A stretch of DNA of 64,000 bases from an uncultured Lachnospiraceae bacterium (GTDB taxonomy: Bacteria > Bacillota > Clostridia > Lachnospirales > Lachnospiraceae), in contig CAJTUB010000001.1 of NCBI GenBank assembly GCA_910579465.1, forward strand, positions 62,001 through 126,000. The letters run 5' to 3'. This document shows, piece after piece, positions 23,634 through 33,088 of this stretch (the stretch's first letter is position 1; each line of letters opens with the position of its first letter). The notes below the pieces were generated by a model that worked only from the letters and a program-made list of their open reading frames with translations, was not told the DNA's origin and did not search any database. A program made the translations under genes and the position numbers.

Positions 23634-25541
23634 TTAAATATTCCATGCGTCCCATTCAGGGAAAGGTCTGCCTGCCCGCAGGTCTGCAATCGTTTTCAGA
23701 AAGACGGTCTCTCCTGTTTCATCTGACGATTTGCGGAAAAAGCCGGTGGCCTGTATCTCTTCCAGAAGGGAAGCAATCTCCTCCGGAGACAGTACCCCGG
23801 ATGCCTCGTTCATCAGCTTCCATACGAGATAGAGGTATGGCGCTCTTTTGCTTTTCTTCATGCTTTCACCCAGAATACCGCGCGGGCTGCCGCCGAAATC
23901 AATAATCCATCTGCTGTAGGTGTCCCAGCAGCCGGTTTCCACTGCACGTTCGCGGAGCCACGGGATAAGCAGGGCGCACATTCCTTCGTCAGAGCGGTTG
24001 AAAAGACGTACAAGGTAGATATCGAAACTGTCAACCTGCTCCCAGGTGCTGAAAGGAAGCCGCTGTCTTTCAGGGGAGGTTTTCCAAACGGCTTTGATAA
24101 GATGCTCCATCCATCTGGAATCCAGGGGCTGGGCAAGCGGAAAGTCCCCGGCAGCTATGACATGGGTGTTCCTTTTTTCGCTCCAGGATACATGGCTCAG
24201 GCCCTTCAGGACTGCATCGTTAAATTCCTGCTTCTGCTTGCTTCCAGCCAGAGGCTTTGTGATTGGCACATAAGCAGAAAAACAGTCATATACCTCGGCG
24301 GCCGGTCGGGTGAGCAGTGCGGCGAGAAATGCATGGGGCAGCCAGCGGGACTGTTTCGTATCCTTTTCCCACAGCTCCCGGCATAAATCGCACAACGGCT
24401 TTGTTCCGGTATTGCAGAGAAAGGAAAACAGCCGGTCGGTCAGTTTCGTATCAAATTCGAGGGGGCGTCCGTTATGGTTTTTCAGGCGGGCAACCAGGTC
24501 TGCCTGCTCATCTGCAAAACGCCAGAAGTCCAGCATGGCAGGAGAGGATTTGTGATTGGCGGCCTCCAGCCAGAGAAGCAGATCCTCCTGGTCTTCCATT
24601 GAGACAGATGCAGAAGCGGCAAGCGCCTTTTCAAGTCTGCTCCGGAGTCCGGCGGCCGTCAGCTCCGAGGCCCAGTCGGAGAAGGAAGGTGTAAGAAAAC
24701 GAACCGAACGGCTGTTTTTTGCCACCTCCCTGGTCCAGAATTTCTGTATTTCTTCTCCCTCCTGAAGTGCCAGACTCTGCAGCGCAGCGTCCCGGTTTAA
24801 GCCTCGTTCGCCTTTGGAAAGCTCCAGAAGGAATTCCGTATTCTGTGAATCGCTGCCGAGAGCGGTGATAACAGCTGTGCGGACATCCTTTTTTGCTTCG
24901 GGCAGAACTTCCCGAAGCCACGGCGTAGCCGCTGTACCTTCCAGAGCGGAGATGACCTCCACGCGCCGGACCATGTCTCTTTTTCCGGCAGGATCAAAGT
25001 CCTTCTTTAGCAGGTGGGCGATTTCCGGCTTCTGGGCTTTTAAAATGTCAGCAATCAGGTCAGCCAGTTCAGCATAGCTTTCTCCCAGACCGAGGATGAC
25101 GAAGGGAAGAATACGGAAGTCCCCGAAGTATTCAGGATGATTTTCCCAGGCATCTTTTATCAGGTTCGTCCGTCCTCCGCCGGTACTGGTGAGTGCTTCC
25201 AGAAGAGGTTCAAGCTGGCCGTAGGAAAGGGACTCGCAGGTTCCGCACCCGGTAGGAAGGGGGGTCAGCTCTCCGGATATGCCGCAGGTGCCCTGGGTGT
25301 AGACTACAGCGTCTACCAGTGCCAGCAGGTCTAACAGCTGTCCGCTTCGTTCCTCCGCAGGAGCAGACAGGAGATTCTGCAGTCCGTTGTCTATTTTTGC
25401 AAATACCGGGCTGGCAGCTGCAAGGGGTTTCAGATTCTCCGCTGCCTTCTGCAGACGGAAATCCTCGGCCAGCAGGCCTGTTCCGGCGATGGCGGCCTGT
25501 TCCAGCCGCGCTTTTACATCATAAAGAGGTTGTAGATTCAT
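23634..25541 (-). CDS. HEAT-repeat-like protein, probably DUF5691
   Basis: A 635-residue, almost entirely helical protein without signal or membrane segments. The segments AEIAHLLKKDFDP-type helices and VRRVEVISALEG, TPWLREVLPEAKKDVRTAVITALG resemble HEAT-like pairs that form a scaffold. In comparable clusters a DUF5691 protein occupies this slot next to a SWIM protein; the assignment is from gene order and length. The ATG at 25541 follows AAGGAGACGAG and lies 13 bases after the SWIM gene. It likely acts as a platform for the MoxR machine. Confidence 0.6.
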   Translation of the reverse strand: MNLQPLYDVKARLEQAAIAGTGLLAEDFRLQKAAENLKPLAAASPVFAKIDNGLQNLLSAPAEERSGQLLDLLALVDAVVYTQGTCGISGELTPLPTGCGTCESLSYGQLEPLLEALTSTGGGRTNLIKDAWENHPEYFGDFRILPFVILGLGESYAELADLIADILKAQKPEIAHLLKKDFDPAGKRDMVRRVEVISALEGTAATPWLREVLPEAKKDVRTAVITALGSDSQNTEFLLELSKGERGLNRDAALQSLALQEGEEIQKFWTREVAKNSRSVRFLTPSFSDWASELTAAGLRSRLEKALAASASVSMEDQEDLLLWLEAANHKSSPAMLDFWRFADEQADLVARLKNHNGRPLEFDTKLTDRLFSFLCNTGTKPLCDLCRELWEKDTKQSRWLPHAFLAALLTRPAAEVYDCFSAYVPITKPLAGSKQKQEFNDAVLKGLSHVSWSEKRNTHVIAAGDFPLAQPLDSRWMEHLIKAVWKTSPERQRLPFSTWEQVDSFDIYLVRLFNRSDEGMCALLIPWLRERAVETGCWDTYSRWIIDFGGSPRGILGESMKKSKRAPYLYLVWKLMNEASGVLSPEEIASLLEEIQATGFFRKSSDETGETVFLKTIADLRAGRPFPEWDAWNI

Positions 25542-25554
25542 TTTTCTCGTCTCC

Positions 25555-26991
25555 TTAAAATTGTAGTCTGATGATACGGTCCGCCGTGAGAATGCTGTAA
25601 GGATGCAGGCAGATAGTCCGGTCCCTTTCGTCATAGAACATCAGTCCGAACAGGGCGCCGCCCGACGGGAGTGCTTCCGGAAGAAGAGCAAGCCGGTCCG
25701 TAGAGGCGTGGTCTTTGCCATCCTCCGGGCGGTCCCGCAGAACAATCCGGTCTCCTTCAGGGTCTTCCAGGACAAAGGCATTTTCCACCTTTCCGAGCTT
25801 CCCGATAGGAAGCAGGACTGCCAGGAACTTTGGAAGCAGAGTATTTTTGATTTGGTTTTTGGTCTCTTTTAGTGCTGTTGCCAGGTCAGGACTGGCAAGT
25901 GCCGGCAATGCAGCATGTTCTTCCTTCGTAAGAGGACGTGAGGATGCAGCGTCCCAGCGAATGCGGCGGTTCCCCTCGCCGGGGTAGGTATAAAGGGTAG
26001 GAATCTCCAGCAGTTCAAACCGGCTGTCCTCTCCCTTGACATATTTTAATGCTTTAAGCGGACGGAAGTTCAGGGTCTGGTCGATGTGTCCGCTGTCCGC
26101 ATCCAGCCACCAGCCGCGTTCTATGTACTCCTTCTTTGCCTCGTCGTAGGATACGTCAAAGGACAGCTGGATCAGCCGTGCCTTTTCCCGGAAGGCGCCG
26201 ATGGCATGGAGGTCCTCTAACTTCCAGACTCCGCCCAAAGCTTCGAAAAGTACGGTGTCTTCGGAGGAAAGGTTATCGGTTTCCAGTTTTGTCTGTAAAA
26301 ATGTACGGGATTTTTTGATGACAGAGCGCAGATAAATCAGGATGCGCAGAGCTTCTGCATAAGCAGTGTCCGACTGACCGGGATTCTGCTGGATGGTACG
26401 GACCGCCAGGGCCATGCGGGTAAAGGCAGACTGCAGGCCGGTAAGGTAGCAGCTGCCGAGGTCTTTCGCAAGCTTGTCATATGCCTGGGCGGAACTGCCT
26501 GACAGTGTTCCGACTCCGGCGGTGAGCAGGTCATTTACCATTTTTTCAGCCATGTCAAGACCCTCTAACTGGCGGGCAAGCTTTTTCTTCTGGGCCGCGG
26601 AATTGGTCTTTTTTGCCTTCGGCGGTTCGTCGGACTCTTTTTTTGCCGCACGGGCAGCCTGACGGCTCCGTTTGTCTGCAATGTCCTGCGGAATTTCTGC
26701 CGTTTCGAAGTCTCTGCCTGCGAGCTGTTCGAACATCAGTCCGAGAGCATGCTTGCACGGAAACTGCCGGCTGGGACAGGAGCAGCGGCAAACAGGGGCG
26801 TCCGGGTTGAGCCAGTCGACGGAGACGCGGTAAGGTGTTTTTCCGCTTCCGGCGCATTCTCCCCAGTATACAGTGTTGTCCTGTGTCTTGCACAGGGCGG
26901 AAAAGCTTCCTTTTTTTGACAGCTTCCGCCCGTTCTCCGCTGCCGCCGGATTAGGCGCGTGAAGCAGGATTGTCTGTTCTGTCAATTCCAT
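25555..26991 (-). CDS. SWIM zinc finger protein
   Basis: A 478-residue protein with a SWIM motif CxCx6CxH formed by cysteines 70, 72 and 79 and histidine 81 (CSCPSRQFPCKH). SWIM fingers bind zinc and contact DNA or proteins. A lysine/alanine-rich stretch follows (about 105-140), then a helical and beta-rich C-terminal domain of unknown role. It is the first gene of the five-gene minus-strand cluster, with a promoter at 27064-27092. The downstream HEAT-like gene follows after 13 bases. It may recruit the complex to a nucleic acid or protein target. Confidence 0.85.
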   Translation of the reverse strand: MELTEQTILLHAPNPAAAENGRKLSKKGSFSALCKTQDNTVYWGECAGSGKTPYRVSVDWLNPDAPVCRCSCPSRQFPCKHALGLMFEQLAGRDFETAEIPQDIADKRSRQAARAAKKESDEPPKAKKTNSAAQKKKLARQLEGLDMAEKMVNDLLTAGVGTLSGSSAQAYDKLAKDLGSCYLTGLQSAFTRMALAVRTIQQNPGQSDTAYAEALRILIYLRSVIKKSRTFLQTKLETDNLSSEDTVLFEALGGVWKLEDLHAIGAFREKARLIQLSFDVSYDEAKKEYIERGWWLDADSGHIDQTLNFRPLKALKYVKGEDSRFELLEIPTLYTYPGEGNRRIRWDAASSRPLTKEEHAALPALASPDLATALKETKNQIKNTLLPKFLAVLLPIGKLGKVENAFVLEDPEGDRIVLRDRPEDGKDHASTDRLALLPEALPSGGALFGLMFYDERDRTICLHPYSILTADRIIRLQF

Positions 26992-27063
26992 AAAAAATAC
27001 TCCTCCTTTTGAAAATTGTCAGATATGGCCTTCAGACCGTTTTCTGGCGTAGGTTTTGAATTT

Positions 27064-27092
27064 ATTGTACCATGTTCTGTGCTGAAACTCAA
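27064..27092 (-). promoter_or_regulatory. Promoter of the SWIM/HEAT/MoxR/DUF5682/VWA cluster
   Basis: Reverse-strand TTGAGT (27087-27092) and TACAAT (27064-27069) with 17-base spacing, 73 bases before the SWIM ATG. It is back to back with the EAL gene promoter (27104-27132), only 12 bases apart. Confidence 0.65.
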
Positions 27093-27103
27093 GGAGACGA
27101 GGC

Positions 27104-27132
27104 TTGAAATTGTCAAAAAGCTGTGGTAGAAT
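27104..27132 (+). promoter_or_regulatory. Promoter of the GGDEF-EAL gene
   Basis: TTGAAA (27104-27109) and TAGAAT (27127-27132) are 17 bases apart, giving a leader of about 105 bases in which no clear structure is seen. Confidence 0.6.
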
Positions 27133-27244
27133 AAACTTAAAATTGCGTGTCTTATGGCTTGGATAGAAGGACAGCAGAAAGGGGTACCGCCGGTTCGGAG
27201 GAAGGAATGCAGAGGCAGGCTGCAGGAAGACGGGAAGGTGGACA

Positions 27245-29488
27245 ATGACAAAAGAAAGTAAGAAAAGATGGATGAGGAACTTTGGATTCGGCTGTATTCT
27301 GCTTTTTGCGGTATGCGGGATTACATTTCTCTATTTGCGTGAAATGAGACGGGATTTGATAGAGGAATGTGAGCAGGAGCTGTTAAACGGGGTACAGCAG
27401 AGCGCAAAGGACGTTTCCGATGAAATAAAAGAGAAGTTTGCTACCCTGGATACGATACAGGATCTGGTGAGCCAGTCCTACGAGGCCGGCCAGGAAGCGG
27501 CGGACTCGCTGGAGAGTGCGCGCGAGCGTTATGGCATGAGCTGTCTGGGCGTTGTAGACAGGAATTATGTCTATTATGATTCTTCGGGAGAATATATGGT
27601 AGATACTCCGCACAGGCAGATTGACCTGGCGTTATCGGGAAAGGCATCCGTAATGTATGTCGATGACGGAGATACGCCGGCCGGAGTTGTATTTGCCATG
27701 CCATATTGGAGAAACGGGGAGATTACCGGAGCGATTTGTTCGAAGTATCCGTTGAATGAGATTTCGACAGAGCCGGAGAGCAAGATGTTAGAAGTGGCGG
27801 AGATGGTTGTAAACTCTGCCGGGGATCTTGTAAGTGCATCGGATAAGTTTGAAGAGTATGTGGGAAGCGAGCTGACATGGGAAGAGATTTCCCGGAATGG
27901 AACGGTGCTGGCACAGAAGGTCGAGTTTGATACCGAGATGTCGGAGCAGAAGAGTGCGGTCACTTCCGCAAAGAACAGGTTTGGAAAGCAGGTTTGGTTT
28001 GCGGCTGCACAGGTGCCCGGGTATGAAGATTTTTATGTCGTACATTTTACGAATTCAAAGATAATAGAGACCAAAATCCGGAACGCCATGGTATGGGCAT
28101 ATCTGCTTCTTGCCCTTATGGCAGTGTGTATGCTCAGTCTGGCTCTCGGGGCTGCGTTTGCCTACAGGCAGAAGCAGAAGGAGATTTATAAGGCGGCATA
28201 TGAGGACCCGCTGACCGGGATTCCGTCAAAAACAAAGCATAAGCTGGATGCACAGGCGTTGATTAATAAGCAGGAGAGAAAATATGCTTATGTTACGTTC
28301 GACATTAATAACTTTAAGTACATAAACGAGATGTTTGGCTACGAATACGGCAACCGTCTCCTGATTCATATTGCGGAGGTCGTCAAGGAGTTTACGGGGG
28401 AAGAGGAGCTGTATGCTCACATTTCCGGAGATAATTTTGCCCTGCTTCTTAAGGATGAAGGAAGCCAGGAGGAGCTCTCGCAGAGAATTTCAAAGCTGTT
28501 TGAGGCGATTGTTGCCTGCAAGGAGCTGGACGGTGCCCTGCGTCTGTGTACGTTAAAGTTTTCCTGCGGCGTATACCGCATAGAGGGCGCGACGGACATT
28601 AACCATGTACGGGCCAACGCGAATATGGCGCGTACGGAATGCAAAAAGCAGGTATTTGATGAGATTGTCTATTACGACGAAGTGCTTAAGACTAGGCGCG
28701 TGGAGGAGCGGGAGCTGGAGTACGATGCAGAGGGTGCATTAAAGAACGGGGAGTTCCTGGTCTATCTCCAGCCAAAGTATGATACCGCAACGGAGCAGAT
28801 TATCGGAGCAGAGGCCTTAATCCGCTGGAAGCACTCTGTGCGCGGCATGCTTCCGCCGGATGCGTTTATTCCGTTGTTTGAAGCAAACGGCTTTATTATC
28901 GAGCTGGATATGTATGTGCTGGAAAGAGTCTGTCAGATGATTGCTTCATGGTCGGAGAACGGGATACCGCTGATGTGCATTTCCGTAAACCTTTCCAGAA
29001 CGCATCTGTATGCAAAGGACCTGGTGGAACAGCTGGCAGCTGTAGTAGAGAAATACGGTATACCGCCGCATTATATCGAGTTTGAGCTGACTGAGTCCGC
29101 GTTTTACGAAGAGAACGGGACGCTGCTTCAAATAATGGAAGCAATTAAGGAAAAAGGGTTCCGCCTGTCGATGGACGATTTTGGTTCGGGATACTCCTCT
29201 TTGAATCTGCTGCGCAGGCTTCCGGTGGATGTATTGAAGCTGGATAAGGAGTTTTTTAATGACTGTGACGGGGATAAGGACATTGACCGGGGGAAGCAGA
29301 TTGTGACGCATGTCATTTCCATGGCAAAGGACCTTGAAATGTCAGTGCTTGCAGAAGGCGTGGAAACGAAGACGCAGAAAGAGTTCCTGAAGGAAGCGGA
29401 ATGTGACATGATTCAGGGATATTATTACGCAAAGCCGATGGCTATGCCGGAGTTCGAGCAGCTTTACAGGAAACAGGCAAATTCATAG
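27245..29488 (+). CDS. Transmembrane GGDEF-EAL protein, predicted c-di-GMP phosphodiesterase
   Basis: 747 residues: membrane helices at about 14-31 and 283-306 enclose a 250-residue extracellular Cache-like sensor; a GGDEF domain spans about 318-480 and an EAL domain about 495-740. The GGDEF signature is degenerate (SGDNF at 394-398), so cyclase activity is improbable. The EAL domain keeps its catalytic set: EALIRW (523-528), an ELTES glutamate, MDDFGSGYSS and LAEGVET. It probably hydrolyses c-di-GMP in response to an external ligand, with the GGDEF part possibly binding GTP. Gene order near mbl and flagellar genes fits control of motility. Confidence 0.9.
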   Translation: MTKESKKRWMRNFGFGCILLFAVCGITFLYLREMRRDLIEECEQELLNGVQQSAKDVSDEIKEKFATLDTIQDLVSQSYEAGQEAADSLESARERYGMSCLGVVDRNYVYYDSSGEYMVDTPHRQIDLALSGKASVMYVDDGDTPAGVVFAMPYWRNGEITGAICSKYPLNEISTEPESKMLEVAEMVVNSAGDLVSASDKFEEYVGSELTWEEISRNGTVLAQKVEFDTEMSEQKSAVTSAKNRFGKQVWFAAAQVPGYEDFYVVHFTNSKIIETKIRNAMVWAYLLLALMAVCMLSLALGAAFAYRQKQKEIYKAAYEDPLTGIPSKTKHKLDAQALINKQERKYAYVTFDINNFKYINEMFGYEYGNRLLIHIAEVVKEFTGEEELYAHISGDNFALLLKDEGSQEELSQRISKLFEAIVACKELDGALRLCTLKFSCGVYRIEGATDINHVRANANMARTECKKQVFDEIVYYDEVLKTRRVEERELEYDAEGALKNGEFLVYLQPKYDTATEQIIGAEALIRWKHSVRGMLPPDAFIPLFEANGFIIELDMYVLERVCQMIASWSENGIPLMCISVNLSRTHLYAKDLVEQLAAVVEKYGIPPHYIEFELTESAFYEENGTLLQIMEAIKEKGFRLSMDDFGSGYSSLNLLRRLPVDVLKLDKEFFNDCDGDKDIDRGKQIVTHVISMAKDLEMSVLAEGVETKTQKEFLKEAECDMIQGYYYAKPMAMPEFEQLYRKQANS

Positions 29489-29959
29489 ACCGCCGTCCAT
29501 CAGGCGGCGGTGGCAGTACCAGAAAAGAAAGAGGCTGGTTACCGGATAGAATCCGAGATTTATCGCAAGATAAATCAGCGGAAGGGAAGCCCTGAGCAAT
29601 AGCGGCGTGTTTGGTAAAAAGTGCCAGAAAAGCAGCAGGAACGAACAGAGCAGAAACGTAATGCGATAACTGAAAAAGGCAACGGGCGAGCAGTGGTACT
29701 GGTCATAAAGGTCGGACAACGGAGCATCGCCGCCTTTTTTTTCGGTGCCGGAAGACGAACCGCAGATAAAGGAAGGGAGAAGCAGACAGAGTATGGCAAT
29801 GCCATAAGGCGCAAACTGTGTCCGGTCCAGAAGGGAAAGAATAAGACCGGTTACAGACAGGAGAACAAGCATAACCTTATGTAACAGGCGTAAAGCAAGA
29901 AAGCGGCAAAGGAAAAGCAGTGCCTGACGTTGTTTTTTGCTATCTTGTGATGGTTCCAT
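29483..29959 (-). CDS. Uncharacterised membrane protein with four predicted helices
   Basis: A 158-residue protein with four hydrophobic segments (around VMLVLLSVTGLILSLL, GIAILCLLLPSFIC, ITFLLCSFLLLFW, and ASLPLIYLAINLGFY). No family recognised. The ATG at 29959 follows GGAGG by 8 bases; the reading from 30001 lacks one. Its 3' end overlaps that of the EAL gene by 6 bases tail to tail. The polypeptide is basic at both ends, consistent with inside loops. Function unknown. Confidence 0.6.
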   Translation of the reverse strand: MEPSQDSKKQRQALLFLCRFLALRLLHKVMLVLLSVTGLILSLLDRTQFAPYGIAILCLLLPSFICGSSSGTEKKGGDAPLSDLYDQYHCSPVAFFSYRITFLLCSFLLLFWHFLPNTPLLLRASLPLIYLAINLGFYPVTSLFLFWYCHRRLMDGGL

Positions 29960-30237
29960 AGCCGTACCTCCGTTCCGGAATCGATGTCCCCAGTTTACCA
30001 TAGGAGGCAGCGTTTGTCAAAGGCGGATTCCGTAAGCTTTTGCAGTTTGTATGCTCTTTTATGTTCCAACAGGGAAGCGGCGGCACAATTGCCCCCCTGC
30101 CGGGACTTTCCCGGAGCGTAGGGGAGCGGCGGAAGACAGAATTTCATAATTTGGAAGAAAAAAAGGTGAAGAAACGAAGTATTTTGTCCGATATAGTAGA
30201 TATCCTAAAAAATATATGCGATTCTTGAAAAAAGGCT

Positions 30238-30266
30238 TTGAAAAATCTCCCAAATATGTATATAAT
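30238..30266 (+). promoter_or_regulatory. Promoter of mbl-flhO-flhP
   Basis: TTGAAA (30238-30243) and TATAAT (30261-30266) with a 17-base spacer, 46 bases before the mbl ATG. The rest of 29960-30237 holds a small CCGGGA/TCCCGG hairpin near 30100 and no gene. Confidence 0.85.
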
Positions 30267-30312
30267 ATAGACGGAGGCTGTAGAAGCAGTCATTGAAAGG
30301 AGAATTGGGAAG

Positions 30313-31302
30313 ATGTTAAGCAGTGATATCGGAATTGATCTCGGAACCGCAAGTGTTCTAGTATATATAAAAGGCAAGGGTGTGGTATTAAAGGAGCCGT
30401 CCGTCGTGGCGTTTGACCGTGACTTAAATAAAATCAAGGCAATCGGCGAGGAGGCAAGGCTGATGCTTGGCCGTACGCCGGGCAATATTGTTGCGGTCCG
30501 TCCGTTGCGTGCCGGCGTTATTTCTGATTATACCGTGACGGAGAAGATGTTGAAGTATTTTCTTCAGAAGGCGGTCGGCAAGCGCCGGTTCCGTGGCAGA
30601 CGTGTAAGCGTATGCGTGCCGAGCGGCGTAACCGAAGTAGAGAAAAAAGCGGTAGAGGATGCTACCCTGCAGGCAGGCGCCAAGGAGGTAGCAATTATTG
30701 AGGAGCCGATTGCAGCGGCAATCGGTGCAGGCATCGATATTTCCAGACCATGCGGCAATATGGTGGTGGATATCGGCGGCGGTACGACGGATATCGCAGT
30801 CATTTCCCTTGGCGGTACGGTAGTAAGCACCTCCATTAAGATTGCCGGGGATGATTTTGACGAGGCCATCGTACGTTATATGAAGAAGAAAAACAGTCTT
30901 TTAATCGGAGAAAGAACCGCAGAAGACATTAAGATAAGAATCGGTTCGGCGTACCGCCGTCCGGAGTCTATTTCCATTGATGTAAAGGGAAGGAATCTGG
31001 TTTCCGGACTTCCGAAGACGATTTCCGTGACTTCGGAGGAGACCGAAGAGGCGCTGCGTGAGACGACGTCCCAGATTGTGGAGGCAGTACACTCCGTATT
31101 GGAGAAGACGCCTCCGGAGCTTGCTGCGGATATTGCAGAGCGGGGGATTGTGCTGACCGGCGGTGGAAGTCTGTTGTACGGACTGGAGGAGCTGATTGAA
31201 GAAAAGACCGGGATTCCGACGATGACCGCGGAGGACCCGATGACCGCAGTGGCAATCGGCACAGGGAAGTATGTGGAGTTTTTAAGCGGAAAGCGTGATT
31301 AA
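30313..31302 (+). CDS. mbl: MreB/Mbl-family cell shape protein
   Basis: A 329-residue actin-like ATPase (MreB fold) that forms filaments under the membrane and directs side-wall synthesis. Signature segments are DIGIDLGTASVLVYIKGKG (phosphate 1), MVVDIGGGTTDIAVISLGG (phosphate 2) and GIVLTGGGSLLYGLEELI (adenosine). It is followed by two flagellar rod-hook genes, exactly as mbl-flhO-flhP in Bacillus subtilis, so Mbl is the preferred label rather than MreB. ATG at 30313 follows AAAGGAG. Own promoter at 30238. Confidence 0.9.
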   Translation: MLSSDIGIDLGTASVLVYIKGKGVVLKEPSVVAFDRDLNKIKAIGEEARLMLGRTPGNIVAVRPLRAGVISDYTVTEKMLKYFLQKAVGKRRFRGRRVSVCVPSGVTEVEKKAVEDATLQAGAKEVAIIEEPIAAAIGAGIDISRPCGNMVVDIGGGTTDIAVISLGGTVVSTSIKIAGDDFDEAIVRYMKKKNSLLIGERTAEDIKIRIGSAYRRPESISIDVKGRNLVSGLPKTISVTSEETEEALRETTSQIVEAVHSVLEKTPPELAADIAERGIVLTGGGSLLYGLEELIEEKTGIPTMTAEDPMTAVAIGTGKYVEFLSGKRD

Positions 31303-31371
31303 CAACAGCAAGAGGCTGTTTGTAACCTGCATGGAGGCGAGATAAAGCATTTTGATGAAAGGAGAAAGAAA

Positions 31372-32145
31372 GTGGTTCGAGGATTATATACAGCATGGAC
31401 CGGCATGGCAAATGAGCAGAAGCGCCTGGACGTTATCTCGAATAACTTGGCAAATTCGGCGACGGTAGGCTACAAGAAGGAGGGTGTGACATCGCAGTCG
31501 TTTGATGAACAGCTGGCGATTAAGATAAAGGATAAGTCGGAACCGCACGGCGAGCGCATTATCGGCAGTATGAGCCTTGGCGTGAAGGTTGGCGAGGTGT
31601 ATACGGATTATACCGGCGGCTCGCTACGGGAAACGGAGAATACATTTGACCTGGCGATTGACGGGGAGGGGTTCTTTCAGGTTGCAGTTACGAACCGCAA
31701 CGGGGAGACAAATCTCAGATATACACGGGCTGGCGGTTTTCATATGACGAGTGACGGTTATGTCGTGAACTCCGAAGGGAATCATCTGCAGGGAGAGTCA
31801 GGCGATGTCCTGGTGCCGACCGATGCAGGCGAGATTTTAGTAGATGTCGACGGCAGTATCTATGCAGACGGAGAGTATGTGGACCGGATTCTTCTGCATG
31901 ACTTTGAGGATTACGATTATCTGAAAAAGTATGGCGATGTAATGTATGAGCCGGTAGAAGGCGCCGTGGAAAAGGATGCCACGGGGTTAATCCGCCAGGG
32001 ATTTACAGAGCAGTCCAATGTCAATGTAATCAGCGAGATGGTAAACCTGATTGCGATTACAAGGGCATATGAAGCAAACCAGAAGGTAATCCAGTCGGTT
32101 GACCAGACGTTGGATAATGCAGTAAATTCAGTCGGACGTGTATAG
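31372..32145 (+). CDS. flhO: Flagellar hook-basal body protein FlhO (FlgF/FlgG family)
   Basis: A 257-residue axial protein with the conserved N-terminal rod signature (RGLYTAWTGMANEQKRLDVISNNLANSATVGYKKEG), DLAIDGEGFFQV in the middle, and the C-terminal helix EMVNLIAITRAYEANQKVIQSVDQTL. These terminal helices coil together in rod and hook. It starts with GTG at 31372 after AGGAG. It follows mbl and precedes FlhP. It encodes the proximal/distal rod subunit in the Bacillus-type layout. Confidence 0.92.
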   Translation: MVRGLYTAWTGMANEQKRLDVISNNLANSATVGYKKEGVTSQSFDEQLAIKIKDKSEPHGERIIGSMSLGVKVGEVYTDYTGGSLRETENTFDLAIDGEGFFQVAVTNRNGETNLRYTRAGGFHMTSDGYVVNSEGNHLQGESGDVLVPTDAGEILVDVDGSIYADGEYVDRILLHDFEDYDYLKKYGDVMYEPVEGAVEKDATGLIRQGFTEQSNVNVISEMVNLIAITRAYEANQKVIQSVDQTLDNAVNSVGRV

Positions 32146-32168
32146 CGGAATAAGAAAGAGGTGACGGC

Positions 32169-33044
32169 ATGTTAAGATCTTTGTGGACCGGTGCATCGGG
32201 AATGATTGCACAGCAGACCAATGTAGATACGATTTCAAATAACCTTGCCAATGTGAATACGGTTGGCTATAAAAAGGAAACGGTAGAGTTCCGTTCCCTG
32301 CTTTACCAGAAGCTCCAGACCGAGGTGACGGACAACAACGGCGACCCGAAGCCGGTAATCGGGCAGGTAGGCGCCGGAGTGCGGACGGGCGCGATTACGT
32401 CCCGCTTTAAGCAGGGAAATCTGACGGAGACGGAGAATCCGTTTGATCTGGCAATTGACGGCGAGGGCTTTTTTGCCATACAGACGCCGAGAGGGGAGAC
32501 AGCGTATACACGCAACGGTTCGCTCCTGTTTGCAATTGATACCAATGGTCTTGCGCTGACAAACAGCGAAGGTTATCCGGTGCTCGATATCAACGGAAGT
32601 CCGATTGTGCTGGACCGCACGACGGATGTAACGAAGCTGTCGGTAGACTCGGACGGCAGAATCTTTGAAGAAATCAGAGTAGAAGTAACGCCGGAAACAC
32701 CAGATGCAGAAGGCGCTGATACGGAAGCAGAGAAGAAGTACAAGACAGAGATGGTACTGCGTGGACAGCTTGGTCTTGTGCAGTTCAACAATCCGGCTGG
32801 TCTGATGAAGCTTTCCGGCAGTCTGTACCAGGAGAGCCCGGCTTCCGGTGAGCCGCGTATGGAGGTGTCCGATGACGCATTAAAGCGCAGCACCATCCGC
32901 TCCGGGTATCTGGAGGCTTCCAATGTGCAGACGGTAGATGAGATTGTGAATCTGATTGTGGCACAGCGTGCCTATGAAATGAACTCGAAGGTAATCACAG
33001 CATCTGACCAGATGTTGCAGCAGGCGAACAACCTCCGCGGCTAG
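32169..33044 (+). CDS. flhP: Flagellar rod/hook-basal body protein FlhP (FlgG family)
   Basis: A 291-residue relative of FlgG with TISNNLANVNTVGYKKETVEF at the N-terminus, DLAIDGEGFFAIQ and the C-terminal VDEIVNLIVAQRAYEMNSKVITASDQML. An acidic insert (about 175-195, TPDAEGADTEAEKK) is larger than in most relatives. It starts 23 bases after flhO and is followed by the rod-binding protein gene, so the flagellar unit is mbl-flhO-flhP-flgJ-like. Acts as a component of the extracellular rod. Confidence 0.92.
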   Translation: MLRSLWTGASGMIAQQTNVDTISNNLANVNTVGYKKETVEFRSLLYQKLQTEVTDNNGDPKPVIGQVGAGVRTGAITSRFKQGNLTETENPFDLAIDGEGFFAIQTPRGETAYTRNGSLLFAIDTNGLALTNSEGYPVLDINGSPIVLDRTTDVTKLSVDSDGRIFEEIRVEVTPETPDAEGADTEAEKKYKTEMVLRGQLGLVQFNNPAGLMKLSGSLYQESPASGEPRMEVSDDALKRSTIRSGYLEASNVQTVDEIVNLIVAQRAYEMNSKVITASDQMLQQANNLRG

Positions 33045-33088
33045 GCGCGCAGGTCTGAGGGCGGTACATAGAGATACAGGAGGAGACA

